From Methanoregulaceae archaeon (GTDB lineage Archaea > Halobacteriota > Methanomicrobia > Methanomicrobiales > Methanospirillaceae): a DNA stretch of 7,610 nucleotides. Where the stretch lies: NCBI GenBank assembly GCA_025453715.1, contig JALOPT010000075.1, positions 1-7,610 of the forward strand, written 5' to 3'. A model generated the notes under the pieces. The model was not told the origin of the DNA. It was given only the letters and a program-made list of their open reading frames with translations, and did not search any database. Both the position numbers and the translations under genes were made by a program. Shown here piece by piece: positions 1 to 6,603 of the stretch. Numbering within the stretch: position 1 is the stretch's first letter; each line of letters starts with the position of its first letter.

Positions 1-516
1 ATCGAAAAATTACTCAGCAAAATAAAATCCCATATATATTTTGGTACATTCCCAAGTGAAGTCCGCCCTGAGTTTATCTGCAGCGAGTCGCTGGAGATTG
101 TCGGGCAGTATTGCCGGAATACAAGACTGCACTTCGGCGCGCAGTCAGGTAGTGAACGTATCCTTACTCTGCTTCATCGTGGGCATTCGGTGCCCGATGT
201 TGTCTCTGCTGTTGAATTATGTCATGCACATGGCATTACTCCAGTTGTCGATTTTATCCTTGGCCTTCCTTTTGAAGAAGAAGGAGACCAGCTGAAAACC
301 CTTGATCTTATCAAGTGGATTACGAAATACGGGCATATCCATGTCCATCAGTTCCTCCCTCTGCCTGGTACTGCACTTTCGGGTACCTTACCCCGTCCTA
401 TTATAAACGAGGTCCAGCAGGTCCTTGGTAACCTGGCACTCCGGCAAAAAGTGACTGGTTCCTGGTGTGATCATGAGATAAGGTTTTTTACAACCCCTTC
501 GAATGATATTACATGA
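1..516 (+). CDS. B12-binding/radical SAM protein, MJ_1487-like (5' end cut by window)
   Basis: Frame 1 is open from the first base to TGA at 514-516, giving 171 visible residues of a larger protein. Visible residues 44-55 (HFGAQSGSERIL) match the strand-and-loop that follows the cluster region in radical SAM TIM barrels. Next come FILGLPFE (85-92) and QFLPLPGT (117-124), which resemble the late barrel strands of B12-binding-domain radical SAM enzymes, closest in my memory to the MJ_1487-like group of methanogens. The CxxxCxxC cluster motif and any cobalamin-binding domain would lie upstream of the window, so they are not seen. Such proteins use an Fe-S cluster and S-adenosylmethionine for radical chemistry; the substrate of this group is unknown to me. 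A GTG at 190 opens the same frame, but the frame carries conserved sequence well before it, so 190 is not the real start. The stop overlaps the next gene by 4 bases (ATGA), suggesting co-translation. Confidence 0.85.
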   Translation: MEKLLSKIKSHIYFGTFPSEVRPEFICSESLEIVGQYCRNTRLHFGAQSGSERILTLLHRGHSVPDVVSAVELCHAHGITPVVDFILGLPFEEEGDQLKTLDLIKWITKYGHIHVHQFLPLPGTALSGTLPRPIINEVQQVLGNLALRQKVTGSWCDHEIRFFTTPSNDIT

Positions 517-1154
517 TGGATGTGCTATTGTTAGCAGATCTGCATGGTCAATTTGGTAAAATTGATTCATTTTTGGATCTCGGGGCCGATGCAGTTTTTA
601 TTGCCGGCGACCTCACCGATATGGGACCCGCAGATTCCGTTGAACCCCTGCTGTCCCGGATAGATGTACCCTGTTTTGTGGTACCGGGCAATTGTGACCC
701 AAAAGAGATATTAGATGTCCTTGAACACTCTGACAGTGTCTGCCTTCATGCGTCTCAGATCAACCTCGGGAAGATCTCAATCGCAGGAATTGGTGGCTCA
801 AATCCGACCCCGTTCAATACCCCGTTTGAAATGACGGACAAACAGATTGACGATATCTTACATGAAATCATGCCGAAACTGGAACGGACTGTTCATAATG
901 TCCTGTTAACCCATGCGCCGCCCTACGGTTCCCTCGATGTGATTAACGGGGAACATGTAGGCAGTGCCAGTATCCAGCGCCACATGAAATCCTTCGACCT
1001 GGTTTGTTGTGCCCATATCCATGAGCAGCGTGGCATTACAGATATCGAAGGAACGAAGGTGGTAAACCCTGGGATGGCATCGGCAGGTAACTGCGCCATG
1101 ATCCATTTTGGTAATGAAGCAAAAGACATAAAGATCGAGCTTCTCACTGTTTAG
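513..1154 (+). CDS. Calcineurin-like metallophosphoesterase
   Basis: A 213-residue cytoplasmic protein with no signal peptide or membrane segment. It carries the ordered metal-binding motifs of the calcineurin-like family: DLHG (9-12), GDLTD (32-36), GNCD (59-62), THAPP (133-137) and AHIHE (167-171), then NPG (185-187). These residues normally bind two divalent metals that activate water to cleave a phosphoester. GNCD in place of GNHE and the short length point to the small Icc-related or YfcE-like phosphoesterases; the physiological substrate cannot be read from sequence. The penultimate motif has Ala where most relatives have Gly (GHxH). The start is the first of two tandem ATGs (513 and 516). 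No Shine-Dalgarno is visible, but the ATGA overlap with the radical SAM stop suggests translational coupling. The 3' end overlaps the convergent CYTH gene by 11 bases. Confidence 0.88.
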   Translation: MMDVLLLADLHGQFGKIDSFLDLGADAVFIAGDLTDMGPADSVEPLLSRIDVPCFVVPGNCDPKEILDVLEHSDSVCLHASQINLGKISIAGIGGSNPTPFNTPFEMTDKQIDDILHEIMPKLERTVHNVLLTHAPPYGSLDVINGEHVGSASIQRHMKSFDLVCCAHIHEQRGITDIEGTKVVNPGMASAGNCAMIHFGNEAKDIKIELLTV

Positions 1155-1671
1155 CGAGAATCAGCTCAAGGTACGAGGCGAGAATCTGTTCTCCCCTGAC
1201 ACCGATCTTTTCTGCAATGCAATCAATCACGCTGGTATCCCGGGAAGCGGTCTCCTGACTTATTACTTCAATCTCAACGAAATATCCAAGGCCCTTTACT
1301 TCATCAAGAGCGATTGAAGCGCTTTCAAAGGAGTAATACTCGCGGACTTTGTCAACAACTGCAGTTTTTCTAAAACCTATACGTTCGAGCATATTTTCAA
1401 ACTCCGGACCACTGTCTACTACCACGTTCAGTTCCTCACGGGCTTTGAATGCCAGGTCCCTGCGTTTGGCACCCTTGTAGGTGATAATTGTCCTGCCAGT
1501 ACTATAGCGGACCCTGAGAGCTTCATCAGTTAAGGCAAAGTCCCGGTGAGGGGCGTTATAGTATACATCGTGCTCCGCTGTTTTTTCAGTCATACGAGCA
1601 CCAATTGCCAACAGGCGTTCACGGACTGGTGCGAGGTCAGGTACCTGGACTTTTAATTCTATTTCAAGCAT
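1144..1671 (-). CDS. cyaB: CYTH-domain protein, class IV adenylate cyclase (CyaB) type
   Basis: A 175-residue protein spanning a whole CYTH domain. The hallmark ExExK is at residues 3-7 (E3, E5, K7). It is followed by HDVYY (34-38), LRVR (52-55), YKG (65-67), REEL (78-81), K108/R110, and the block LDEVKGLGYFVEIE (122-135) that closes the triphosphate tunnel. CYTH proteins bind a triphosphate and metal inside a beta-barrel. Members are known as adenylate cyclases (CyaB), thiamine triphosphatases or inorganic triphosphatases. Archaeal members are usually annotated as CyaB from similarity alone, so cyclase activity here is unproven and the gene symbol is only a family label. The ATG at 1669-1671 puts ExExK at the extreme N-terminus, as expected. 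No Shine-Dalgarno is evident, which fits a short-leader transcript. The gene diverges from FKBP with a 56-base gap and converges on the phosphoesterase gene with an 11-base overlap. Confidence 0.88.
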   Translation of the reverse strand: MLEIELKVQVPDLAPVRERLLAIGARMTEKTAEHDVYYNAPHRDFALTDEALRVRYSTGRTIITYKGAKRRDLAFKAREELNVVVDSGPEFENMLERIGFRKTAVVDKVREYYSFESASIALDEVKGLGYFVEIEVISQETASRDTSVIDCIAEKIGVRGEQILASYLELILAKQ

Positions 1672-1705
1672 ACAAGTGACACAGGTTTATCTATCATCGT
1701 CACGA

Positions 1706-1716
1706 GGTTATATAGC
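1706..1716 (-). promoter_or_regulatory. Candidate TATA box for the CYTH gene
   Basis: On the minus strand this reads GCTATATAACC. Its centre is about 40 bases upstream of the CYTH ATG at 1671. With the usual archaeal spacing of about 25 bases, transcription would start near 1686 and leave a leader of about 15 bases. The core is almost symmetric, but on the plus strand it lies too close to the FKBP start to act as that gene's TATA box. This is inferred from position and base pattern only. Confidence 0.35.
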
Positions 1717-1727
1717 AAGTGATACAG

Positions 1728-2420
1728 ATGGCGATACAGGAAGGAGATTTTGTTAAACTCAGCTATACCGGTGGCGTGAATGGACGGATTTTTGACACCA
1801 CTGATGAAGAGGAGGCGAAAACCGCCGGTATTCATAACCCACAGGCATTATACGGCCCGATTGTGATTAGGGCCGGAAGCCACCATGTGATTCTCGGTCT
1901 TGACGAAGCATTAACGGGTAAAGAAGAAGGCTTCGAAGGAGACCTTGAAATACCCCCAGAAAAAGCGTTCGGACTCCATGACCCGAAACGTGTTGAATCA
2001 TTCCCGAAAAACAAGTTCAAGGAAAAGCCTGTCAAGGGGATGTCAGTAAAGGTTGAGGAACTTGGTGAAGGGGTTGTCATTGACGTTATCGGCGGGCGAG
2101 TAATTGTTGATTTCAACCACCCGCTTTCTGGAAAGACACTCAATTACCATGTAAGGATCGACTCTAAGGTTGACGATCTGGTGGAAAAGGTCAAAGGATT
2201 AATTCACCTTTATGCCGGTCGCGATATGGAAATTTCCTTTAGCAACGGGAACCTTACCATCACTCTTCCCCCGGGTATCAACTACGATCGCCGCTGGGTA
2301 ATGTGGAGGAGCCGGGTTATTCACGAATCTTTTGAATTCATTCCTGATATCCAGGAGATTATACTTGTTGAAACGTTTAAAAGACCTGAAATATCCGGTC
2401 AGGAATCAATAGAAGAATAG
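1728..2420 (+). CDS. Long-type SlyD-like FKBP peptidyl-prolyl cis-trans isomerase
   Basis: From ATG 1728 this is a 230-residue cytoplasmic protein. The FKBP fold is visible at LSYTG (11-15), FDTT (22-25), VILGLDEAL (54-62) and IPPEKAFG (75-82). The 'insert-in-flap' chaperone domain of SlyD-like proteins follows (about 84-127), and the chain returns to the FKBP fold at DFNHPLSGKTLNYHVRI (128-144). A further domain (about 146-218) follows, as in the long archaeal FKBPs of about 26 kDa known from methanogens. The family isomerises Xaa-Pro bonds and shields unfolded chains. Position 81 is Phe where many relatives have Tyr (AYG). An in-frame GTG at 1719 would add three residues. I prefer ATG because the protein then begins MAIQEGDFV, like relatives, and GTGAT at 1719-1723 sits well placed as a Shine-Dalgarno for it. 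GAGGT at 1704-1708 could instead serve the GTG. A poly-T tract follows the stop. Confidence 0.93.
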   Translation: MAIQEGDFVKLSYTGGVNGRIFDTTDEEEAKTAGIHNPQALYGPIVIRAGSHHVILGLDEALTGKEEGFEGDLEIPPEKAFGLHDPKRVESFPKNKFKEKPVKGMSVKVEELGEGVVIDVIGGRVIVDFNHPLSGKTLNYHVRIDSKVDDLVEKVKGLIHLYAGRDMEISFSNGNLTITLPPGINYDRRWVMWRSRVIHESFEFIPDIQEIILVETFKRPEISGQESIEE

Positions 2421-2436
2421 ATGAATGAAATTAATA

Positions 2437-2451
2437 TTTTTTGATTTTTTT
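2437..2451 (+). terminator. Poly-T terminator after FKBP
   Basis: Two T runs (six Ts, then GA, then seven Ts) begin 17 bases after the FKBP stop. Archaeal RNA polymerase commonly terminates at such T-rich tracts on the coding strand without needing a hairpin. Confidence 0.65.
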
Positions 2452-2547
2452 CCATCCAAATACCCTTTCATCTTGCTGCGGATATTGCATGTGATTTCGT
2501 ATTGAAATGAACCGTGAACGTTGCAAGTGACAGGACTGTATTACAAA

Positions 2548-2591
2548 GGTGCGAATAATGCCGCGTCCCTTTCAGGAGGGTGCACCGACGC
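2548..2591. other. Possible structured element between FKBP and purB
   Basis: Nested complementary segments are visible by eye. GGTGC (2548-2552) can pair with GCACC (2582-2586), enclosing CCCT (2567-2570) with AGGG (2577-2580). As an alternative, GCGTC (2563-2567) can pair with GACGC (2587-2591). The two outer stems exclude one another. The stretch is more G+C-rich than its surroundings and lies in the 221-base gap between two convergent 3' ends. It could be part of a purB 3' untranslated region, a small RNA, or chance pairing. I recognise no known RNA family. Confidence 0.25.
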
Positions 2592-2641
2592 ATTTTGACT
2601 CTAAGAAATTTGTTGACCTGTAATATTTTTGATTCAATGCC

Positions 2642-3982
2642 TTACCGGGTCAGGGGACTTAGTTTTTCGATTACTCTTTCAACCTGCAGGACTGCGGTTC
2701 CGATGTAGTTATCAGGATTTAACAGTCCCTCAATCTCTCCCGGGGATAACAACCGGCTGACCTCCGGGTGATTGATAAGGACTTCTACCAGTGCGCGTTT
2801 ACCTGCCAACGCTTCCATGCTGGTTTTTCTTACTACTTCGTGTGCTTCCTGGCGGTCCATACCTTTTCTGGTCAGTTCGATCATGACTGATTCGGCCATG
2901 TTAATCCCATGAAGGAAATTCAAATTATCACGTATCCGATCTTCCCTGATGCATAATCCATCTAGCACGCGGGTCATTACCTGGAGGATATGATCTGTCA
3001 ATATCGTGGCCTCAGGGAATAGTACCCGTTCGCAGGATGAATTGGTAAGATCACGTTCGTCCCAGAGGGTATTGTTCAGGAGGGCTGGTTCAACTGCCGC
3101 CCTTATTACACGTGCAAGGCCACATACCTGTTCACTTTTTATGGGATTTCTTTTGTGGGGCATCGTGCTTGATCCGACCTGCTGTGTTCCGAACGCTTCC
3201 TCGACTTCGCCGATCTCAGTCCTTTGGAGGGACCTGATCTCTACCCCGATTTTATCAAGAGTGGTAGCTACGTTCGCGAGAAACATGAAATACTCTGCAT
3301 AGCGGTCCCGGGAAATAACCTGGTTTGATACATCAACATGTGAAAGGCCAAGAATAGACATCATCGTTTCCTGCACTTCAATCCCTTTGCTGCCGAGAGA
3401 CGCCTGTGTCCCGACGGCCCCGGTCATCTGGCCAACTGCAACCCGGGGCCGGATCTCATTCAGCCGATCGATGTGTCTCCCGATTTCACTGGCCCAGATT
3501 GCAAATCTCAACCCATACGTTGTTGGTACACCGATCTGGCCGTGTGTTCGACCGGCACAAACAAGTGTTAACGTCTTACCGCTGCGAATCAGAAGCACGG
3601 AGAGCAGTTTTTTCAATTTTAAATCTATCAAATCCAGCGATTGTTTCAGCTGAAGACCGGTTGCGGTATCCAGTATGTCGTTCGAAGTAGCGCCATAATG
3701 GACCCATCTGGCAGAAGCGCCGCATTCTTCAGAAATTGATTTTACTATCGCCATCATATCATGGCTGATCTCTTCCTCGATTTCTTTTGCCCGTGCTATT
3801 TTTGCGTAATGAGCGCATTTTTCTATCTCGTCAGCTGCCGATGACGGGATCATGGTATGCAATGCCTCTGCACGTGCCAGGGCAATTTCTACCGCGACTA
3901 TACAGTTGAACCTGTTCTCTTCGCCCCAGATGTGGCGCATTTCTTTCGTTCCATAACGGGATTCGATTGGGTGGACAGCCAT
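2642..3982 (-). CDS. purB: Adenylosuccinate lyase
   Basis: A complete 446-residue member of the fumarase/aspartase superfamily. It catalyses two fumarate-releasing steps of purine synthesis: SAICAR to AICAR, and adenylosuccinate to AMP. Visible catalytic blocks are GATSNDI (97-103), AGRTHGQ (143-149, with the likely general-acid His147) and the signature GSSTMPHKRNP (270-280), which supplies the mobile-loop serine base. QRTEIGEVEE (253-262) is the conserved segment just before that loop, and HGINMAES (358-365) is also typical. The length is normal for archaeal and Bacillus-type PurB, and the enzyme acts as a cytoplasmic homotetramer. ATG at 3980-3982 gives MAVHPIESRYG, the usual start, behind a plausible purine-rich ribosome site (GGAGAGG, minus strand, 3993-3999). 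The gene stands alone: it diverges from the helicase gene across 48 bases and converges on FKBP. Confidence 0.97.
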   Translation of the reverse strand: MAVHPIESRYGTKEMRHIWGEENRFNCIVAVEIALARAEALHTMIPSSAADEIEKCAHYAKIARAKEIEEEISHDMMAIVKSISEECGASARWVHYGATSNDILDTATGLQLKQSLDLIDLKLKKLLSVLLIRSGKTLTLVCAGRTHGQIGVPTTYGLRFAIWASEIGRHIDRLNEIRPRVAVGQMTGAVGTQASLGSKGIEVQETMMSILGLSHVDVSNQVISRDRYAEYFMFLANVATTLDKIGVEIRSLQRTEIGEVEEAFGTQQVGSSTMPHKRNPIKSEQVCGLARVIRAAVEPALLNNTLWDERDLTNSSCERVLFPEATILTDHILQVMTRVLDGLCIREDRIRDNLNFLHGINMAESVMIELTRKGMDRQEAHEVVRKTSMEALAGKRALVEVLINHPEVSRLLSPGEIEGLLNPDNYIGTAVLQVERVIEKLSPLTR

Positions 3983-3992
3983 CTGAAATGAT

Positions 3993-4030
3993 CCTCTCCT
4001 GCTATTCTAAAGCATTGTGAAACCTATAAT
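3993..4030 (-). promoter_or_regulatory. purB promoter and ribosome-binding site
   Basis: On the minus strand, ATTATA (4030-4025) is a TATA-like box about 46 bases upstream of the purB ATG. Transcription would then start near 4003, followed directly by the GGAGAGG ribosome site (3999-3993), about 10 bases before the start codon. The helicase ATG at 4031 borders the same TATA, so the two promoters must be interleaved in this 48-base gap. Inferred from pattern and spacing. Confidence 0.4.
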
Positions 4031-6043
4031 ATGTTAATGGATCACCTTGATGACTGGTTCCCCTACGGCAGCTACCGGCCGAATCAACGCCAGATGCTTG
4101 AAGTGGTGGCCGCCAGTGCAAAAAAGGGCGGCATTGTCATGGTTGATGCCCCGACGGGCAGTGGAAAGTCGAGTGCTGTTGCAGCTTTACTATCAGAAAG
4201 GGGGAACCGCAAGGTCATTATAGCAGTCAGGACTATCAGCCAGCTGACGACATTCATTCGCGAATTGTCATTGATTAAAAAAAAGAAACCTTCCCTGAAG
4301 TTTTCATTTCTTGTTGGCAAATCCAATTTATGTCCCCTCGGTGGGGAAGGGGATGTCTATCGCCGATGTGAGGGAGTAAAAGGTCTTACTACGTCATTGA
4401 TGCGCGAACGCGCTGAACAGGGGTCACTGGTCCCCTCAGCTGACCCGGTCATAAAAAAACAAATTGCGCGGATTGACCGCGAACATCCGATGATCTGCCC
4501 GTATTTCATAAACAGCAGGATTTACATGAAGGCAGAAGGTGGTGCACTGAAGATGGCGCCGTCTCCACCATTACGGTTGAAAGCAGACCGGGTGCTCCTC
4601 CCGGGTGTTCAACCCCAGCAGGTGACTGAGCTATGTGGGGAAATTTGCCCGTACGAGACGATGCTTTATGCAGCACAGAAAGCGGATGTCATCGTCCTGA
4701 ATTATTATCACCTGTTTGATGATATGGTCAGGGAGCAGATTTACCAGTCGGTTAGCGTTGAACCCTCTGATGTACTCCTTCTTATCGACGAGGCTCATAA
4801 TTGTGGAGATGTATTACAGGATGTCCAGTCTGTCCGCCTTGAGGAACCTTCTCTTGAACAGGCTGCACATGAACTCCTGCACCTGAAAAGGACAATAAAA
4901 GGTGTAGAGGCAGTTCACCACCTGATACCGAGGATCAAGGATTATATGCAGGGACTGAAAAGCTCCCTGGAAAACGAGGACTGGTTTGACCCAGGGATAT
5001 TCGAACGGATCATCTTAAAAGGTTCATTATACCGGTCTCTTTCAGAAATTGTTGAAGAAATGATGACCATTAGTGAACGGATCAGGGAGAGCAACATCAG
5101 GGCCGGAGAATTCAAGGAAACGGCCATAGAACGGCTGACCTCTTTCATGTTCCGGCTGGAGCAGTCCTCTTCTGACACATCGTATCTTACCGTCTACAGG
5201 AAAGAGGAAGATGCAATCTTCCTTGAAGTCCGTAATATCGATCCAGGGCCAAAAATGCGTGAACTCTGTGGGTCACATTACAGCTGTACGATGATATCCG
5301 GGACTCTTTCACCTGTTACAAGTTACAGGAAGTACTATTTTGGAGATACAGATGTTACCTTCTGCTCTCTTCCGAATTCCTTCCCGAAGCAGAACAGGAG
5401 GATCATGTGTGCTCGTGATATAACCACCTCTTTTTCACAGCGGCAGGACAAAAAAAATACCCAGAATATCGTCGATTACATCAGGTTGTTCACAACGCTA
5501 CCGGGTAACCTGGCGGTGTATTTTCCTTCCTACCAGATCCTTGACCAGTATGCATCCAGGGTGGTTCCAGGAATATCGAAAAAGAAGGTGTTTATCGAAC
5601 CAAAAGATGCGAAGGATGCAAATATTGCATTGAATGAATTCATGGCGCTTCCGACCTTTAAAAAATCAGGTGTAATGTTTGCAGTCTGCGGTGGTAAATG
5701 GAGTGAAGGCCTGGATTACCGGGGTGATATGCTTTCGGGAGCACTTGTGATTGGATTACCCCTGGCCCCTTTCAACCGGCCGCGGAGAATGATTATTGAT
5801 TATTATCGCCATAAATTCGGGGAAGAAGGTGAATTTATCTGTTATACCCTCCCGGCGATCAACCGTGCGCAGCAGGCCCTGGGACGTGTCATACGGACGC
5901 CGGAAGACAGGGGTGTGCTTGTATTCGGTGAGAAACGGTTTCTCGAGGCTAAGGTTATCCGTGGGCTTCCTACATGGATCAGGGATGAGATGATAGAATG
6001 CGAGCTCAACGAATTCAGGGAGATGTTATCAGGTTGGAAGTAA
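4031..6043 (+). CDS. XPD/Rad3-like superfamily 2 DNA helicase with Fe-S cysteines
   Basis: A 670-residue protein with the full set of helicase motifs: YRPNQRQM (15-22), Walker A PTGSGKS (41-47), DEAH (253-256), SGTLSP (423-428), GGKWSEGLDYRG (554-565) and the arginine-finger motif QALGRVIR (615-622). Between Walker A and DEAH lie five cysteines, C101, C113, C156, C202 and C206. This is where XPD and DinG relatives bind a 4Fe-4S cluster; the segment CPYE (206-209), followed by a hydrophobic strand and LNYYHLFDD, is typical. Family members unwind DNA 5' to 3' in nucleotide excision repair and related tasks. The exact role here is unknown, and a DinG-like function cannot be excluded. Two starts are possible, ATG 4031 and ATG 4037. 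Neither has a Shine-Dalgarno, so a leaderless message is likely. The stop codon overlaps the alkyltransferase ATG by one base (TAATG). Confidence 0.93.
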   Translation: MLMDHLDDWFPYGSYRPNQRQMLEVVAASAKKGGIVMVDAPTGSGKSSAVAALLSERGNRKVIIAVRTISQLTTFIRELSLIKKKKPSLKFSFLVGKSNLCPLGGEGDVYRRCEGVKGLTTSLMRERAEQGSLVPSADPVIKKQIARIDREHPMICPYFINSRIYMKAEGGALKMAPSPPLRLKADRVLLPGVQPQQVTELCGEICPYETMLYAAQKADVIVLNYYHLFDDMVREQIYQSVSVEPSDVLLLIDEAHNCGDVLQDVQSVRLEEPSLEQAAHELLHLKRTIKGVEAVHHLIPRIKDYMQGLKSSLENEDWFDPGIFERIILKGSLYRSLSEIVEEMMTISERIRESNIRAGEFKETAIERLTSFMFRLEQSSSDTSYLTVYRKEEDAIFLEVRNIDPGPKMRELCGSHYSCTMISGTLSPVTSYRKYYFGDTDVTFCSLPNSFPKQNRRIMCARDITTSFSQRQDKKNTQNIVDYIRLFTTLPGNLAVYFPSYQILDQYASRVVPGISKKKVFIEPKDAKDANIALNEFMALPTFKKSGVMFAVCGGKWSEGLDYRGDMLSGALVIGLPLAPFNRPRRMIIDYYRHKFGEEGEFICYTLPAINRAQQALGRVIRTPEDRGVLVFGEKRFLEAKVIRGLPTWIRDEMIECELNEFREMLSGWK

Positions 6044-6480
6044 TGTGCGGCTCCTGCCGTTTCGGACTCTGGTTTGTGCATGTCTGGTGGTCGGGAGACC
6101 TGATTTTTCAGGTAATATTTTCAAAATCCCCGTTAAACGGGACAGTTCCCCCAGCTTTTATTCGCTATTGTGCAGGAAAGGAAGAAAATTTCCAGTCCCA
6201 CGAGAGTGTTGCAACTACTTATCCGACAATTTTTGGACGTATTTACCAGGAGGTCAGGAAGGTGCCGTATGGAGAGACTCAGACCTATGGTGATATTGCA
6301 GCAAAAGTTACTACTTCTCCGAGGGTTGTCGGGCAGGCGATGCGACACAACCTCACCCCGCTGGTCATTCCATGTCACCGCATTGTTGGAAAGCATGGTG
6401 TCGGCGGGTTTACACCCTCCCCCGAAATAAAAGAAATGTTGATACTGATGGAAAAAAAGACCCGGGATAGAAGAAAGTGA
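6043..6480 (+). CDS. ogt: Methylated-DNA--[protein]-cysteine S-methyltransferase
   Basis: A 145-residue suicide enzyme that transfers an alkyl group from O6-alkylguanine in DNA to its own cysteine. The active-site motif IPCHRIV has its nucleophile at Cys111. The DNA-binding helix-turn-helix region is seen in RKVPYGETQTYGDIAAKV (about 72-89) and SPRVVGQAMRHN (92-103), with the base-flipping 'arginine finger' at Arg94 and the conserved Asn103. GGFTPSPEIKEMLILMEK closes the domain. The N-terminal part is short, beginning MCGSCRFGLWFVHVWW, as in archaeal homologues. I chose ATG 6043 because it overlaps the helicase stop (TAATG) and begins near the first family-like residues. A longer in-frame start at 5998 would add 15 residues translated from the end of the helicase gene. 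Coupling to a repair helicase suggests a joint DNA-damage function. Confidence 0.95.
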   Translation: MCGSCRFGLWFVHVWWSGDLIFQVIFSKSPLNGTVPPAFIRYCAGKEENFQSHESVATTYPTIFGRIYQEVRKVPYGETQTYGDIAAKVTTSPRVVGQAMRHNLTPLVIPCHRIVGKHGVGGFTPSPEIKEMLILMEKKTRDRRK

Positions 6481-6514
6481 GGGAGCACAAGATGACGCGG
6501 TGAAGCTGGATAAA

Positions 6515-6521
6515 TTTTTTT
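6515..6521 (+). terminator. Poly-T tract after the helicase-ogt operon
   Basis: Seven consecutive Ts lie 35 bases after the ogt stop codon and form a plausible archaeal intrinsic terminator for the helicase-ogt transcript. No strong hairpin precedes it. Confidence 0.45.
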
Positions 6522-6553
6522 CAGAATTCTTGTTGATCCGGAGAAAAAAACTA

Positions 6554-6567
6554 TTAAACCGGTTTAA
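6554..6567. other. 14-bp perfect palindrome, possible protein-binding site
   Basis: TTAAACCGGTTTAA is a perfect inverted repeat without a spacer, in the gap between ogt and the mobA remnant. Symmetric sites of this size often bind dimeric regulators, but no intact gene starts just downstream on either strand. It could be an operator left from the former mobA gene or coincidence; function is unproven. Confidence 0.3.
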
Positions 6568-6603
6568 CCAAGATAGTACACTAATCCTGATGGATAAAAT
6601 TGA

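Noticed and set aside
41..295. 84-residue plus-strand frame at the start of the window
   Set aside because: It overlaps the radical SAM frame, which is open from base 1 and carries family motifs across this whole stretch.
1706..1716. TATA box serving FKBP on the plus strand
   Set aside because: The near-symmetric core is only about 15 bases upstream of the FKBP start, so transcription would begin inside the gene. The minus-strand reading fits the spacing better.
3006..3690. Three plus-strand open frames opposite purB
   Set aside because: They are antisense to highly conserved purB coding sequence, including its signature motif, and show no family features of their own.
5998..6042. Longer upstream start for ogt
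   Set aside because: It would translate the end of the helicase gene in another frame, the added 15 residues do not look like the family, and ATG 6043 fits both the family N-terminus and the TAATG junction.
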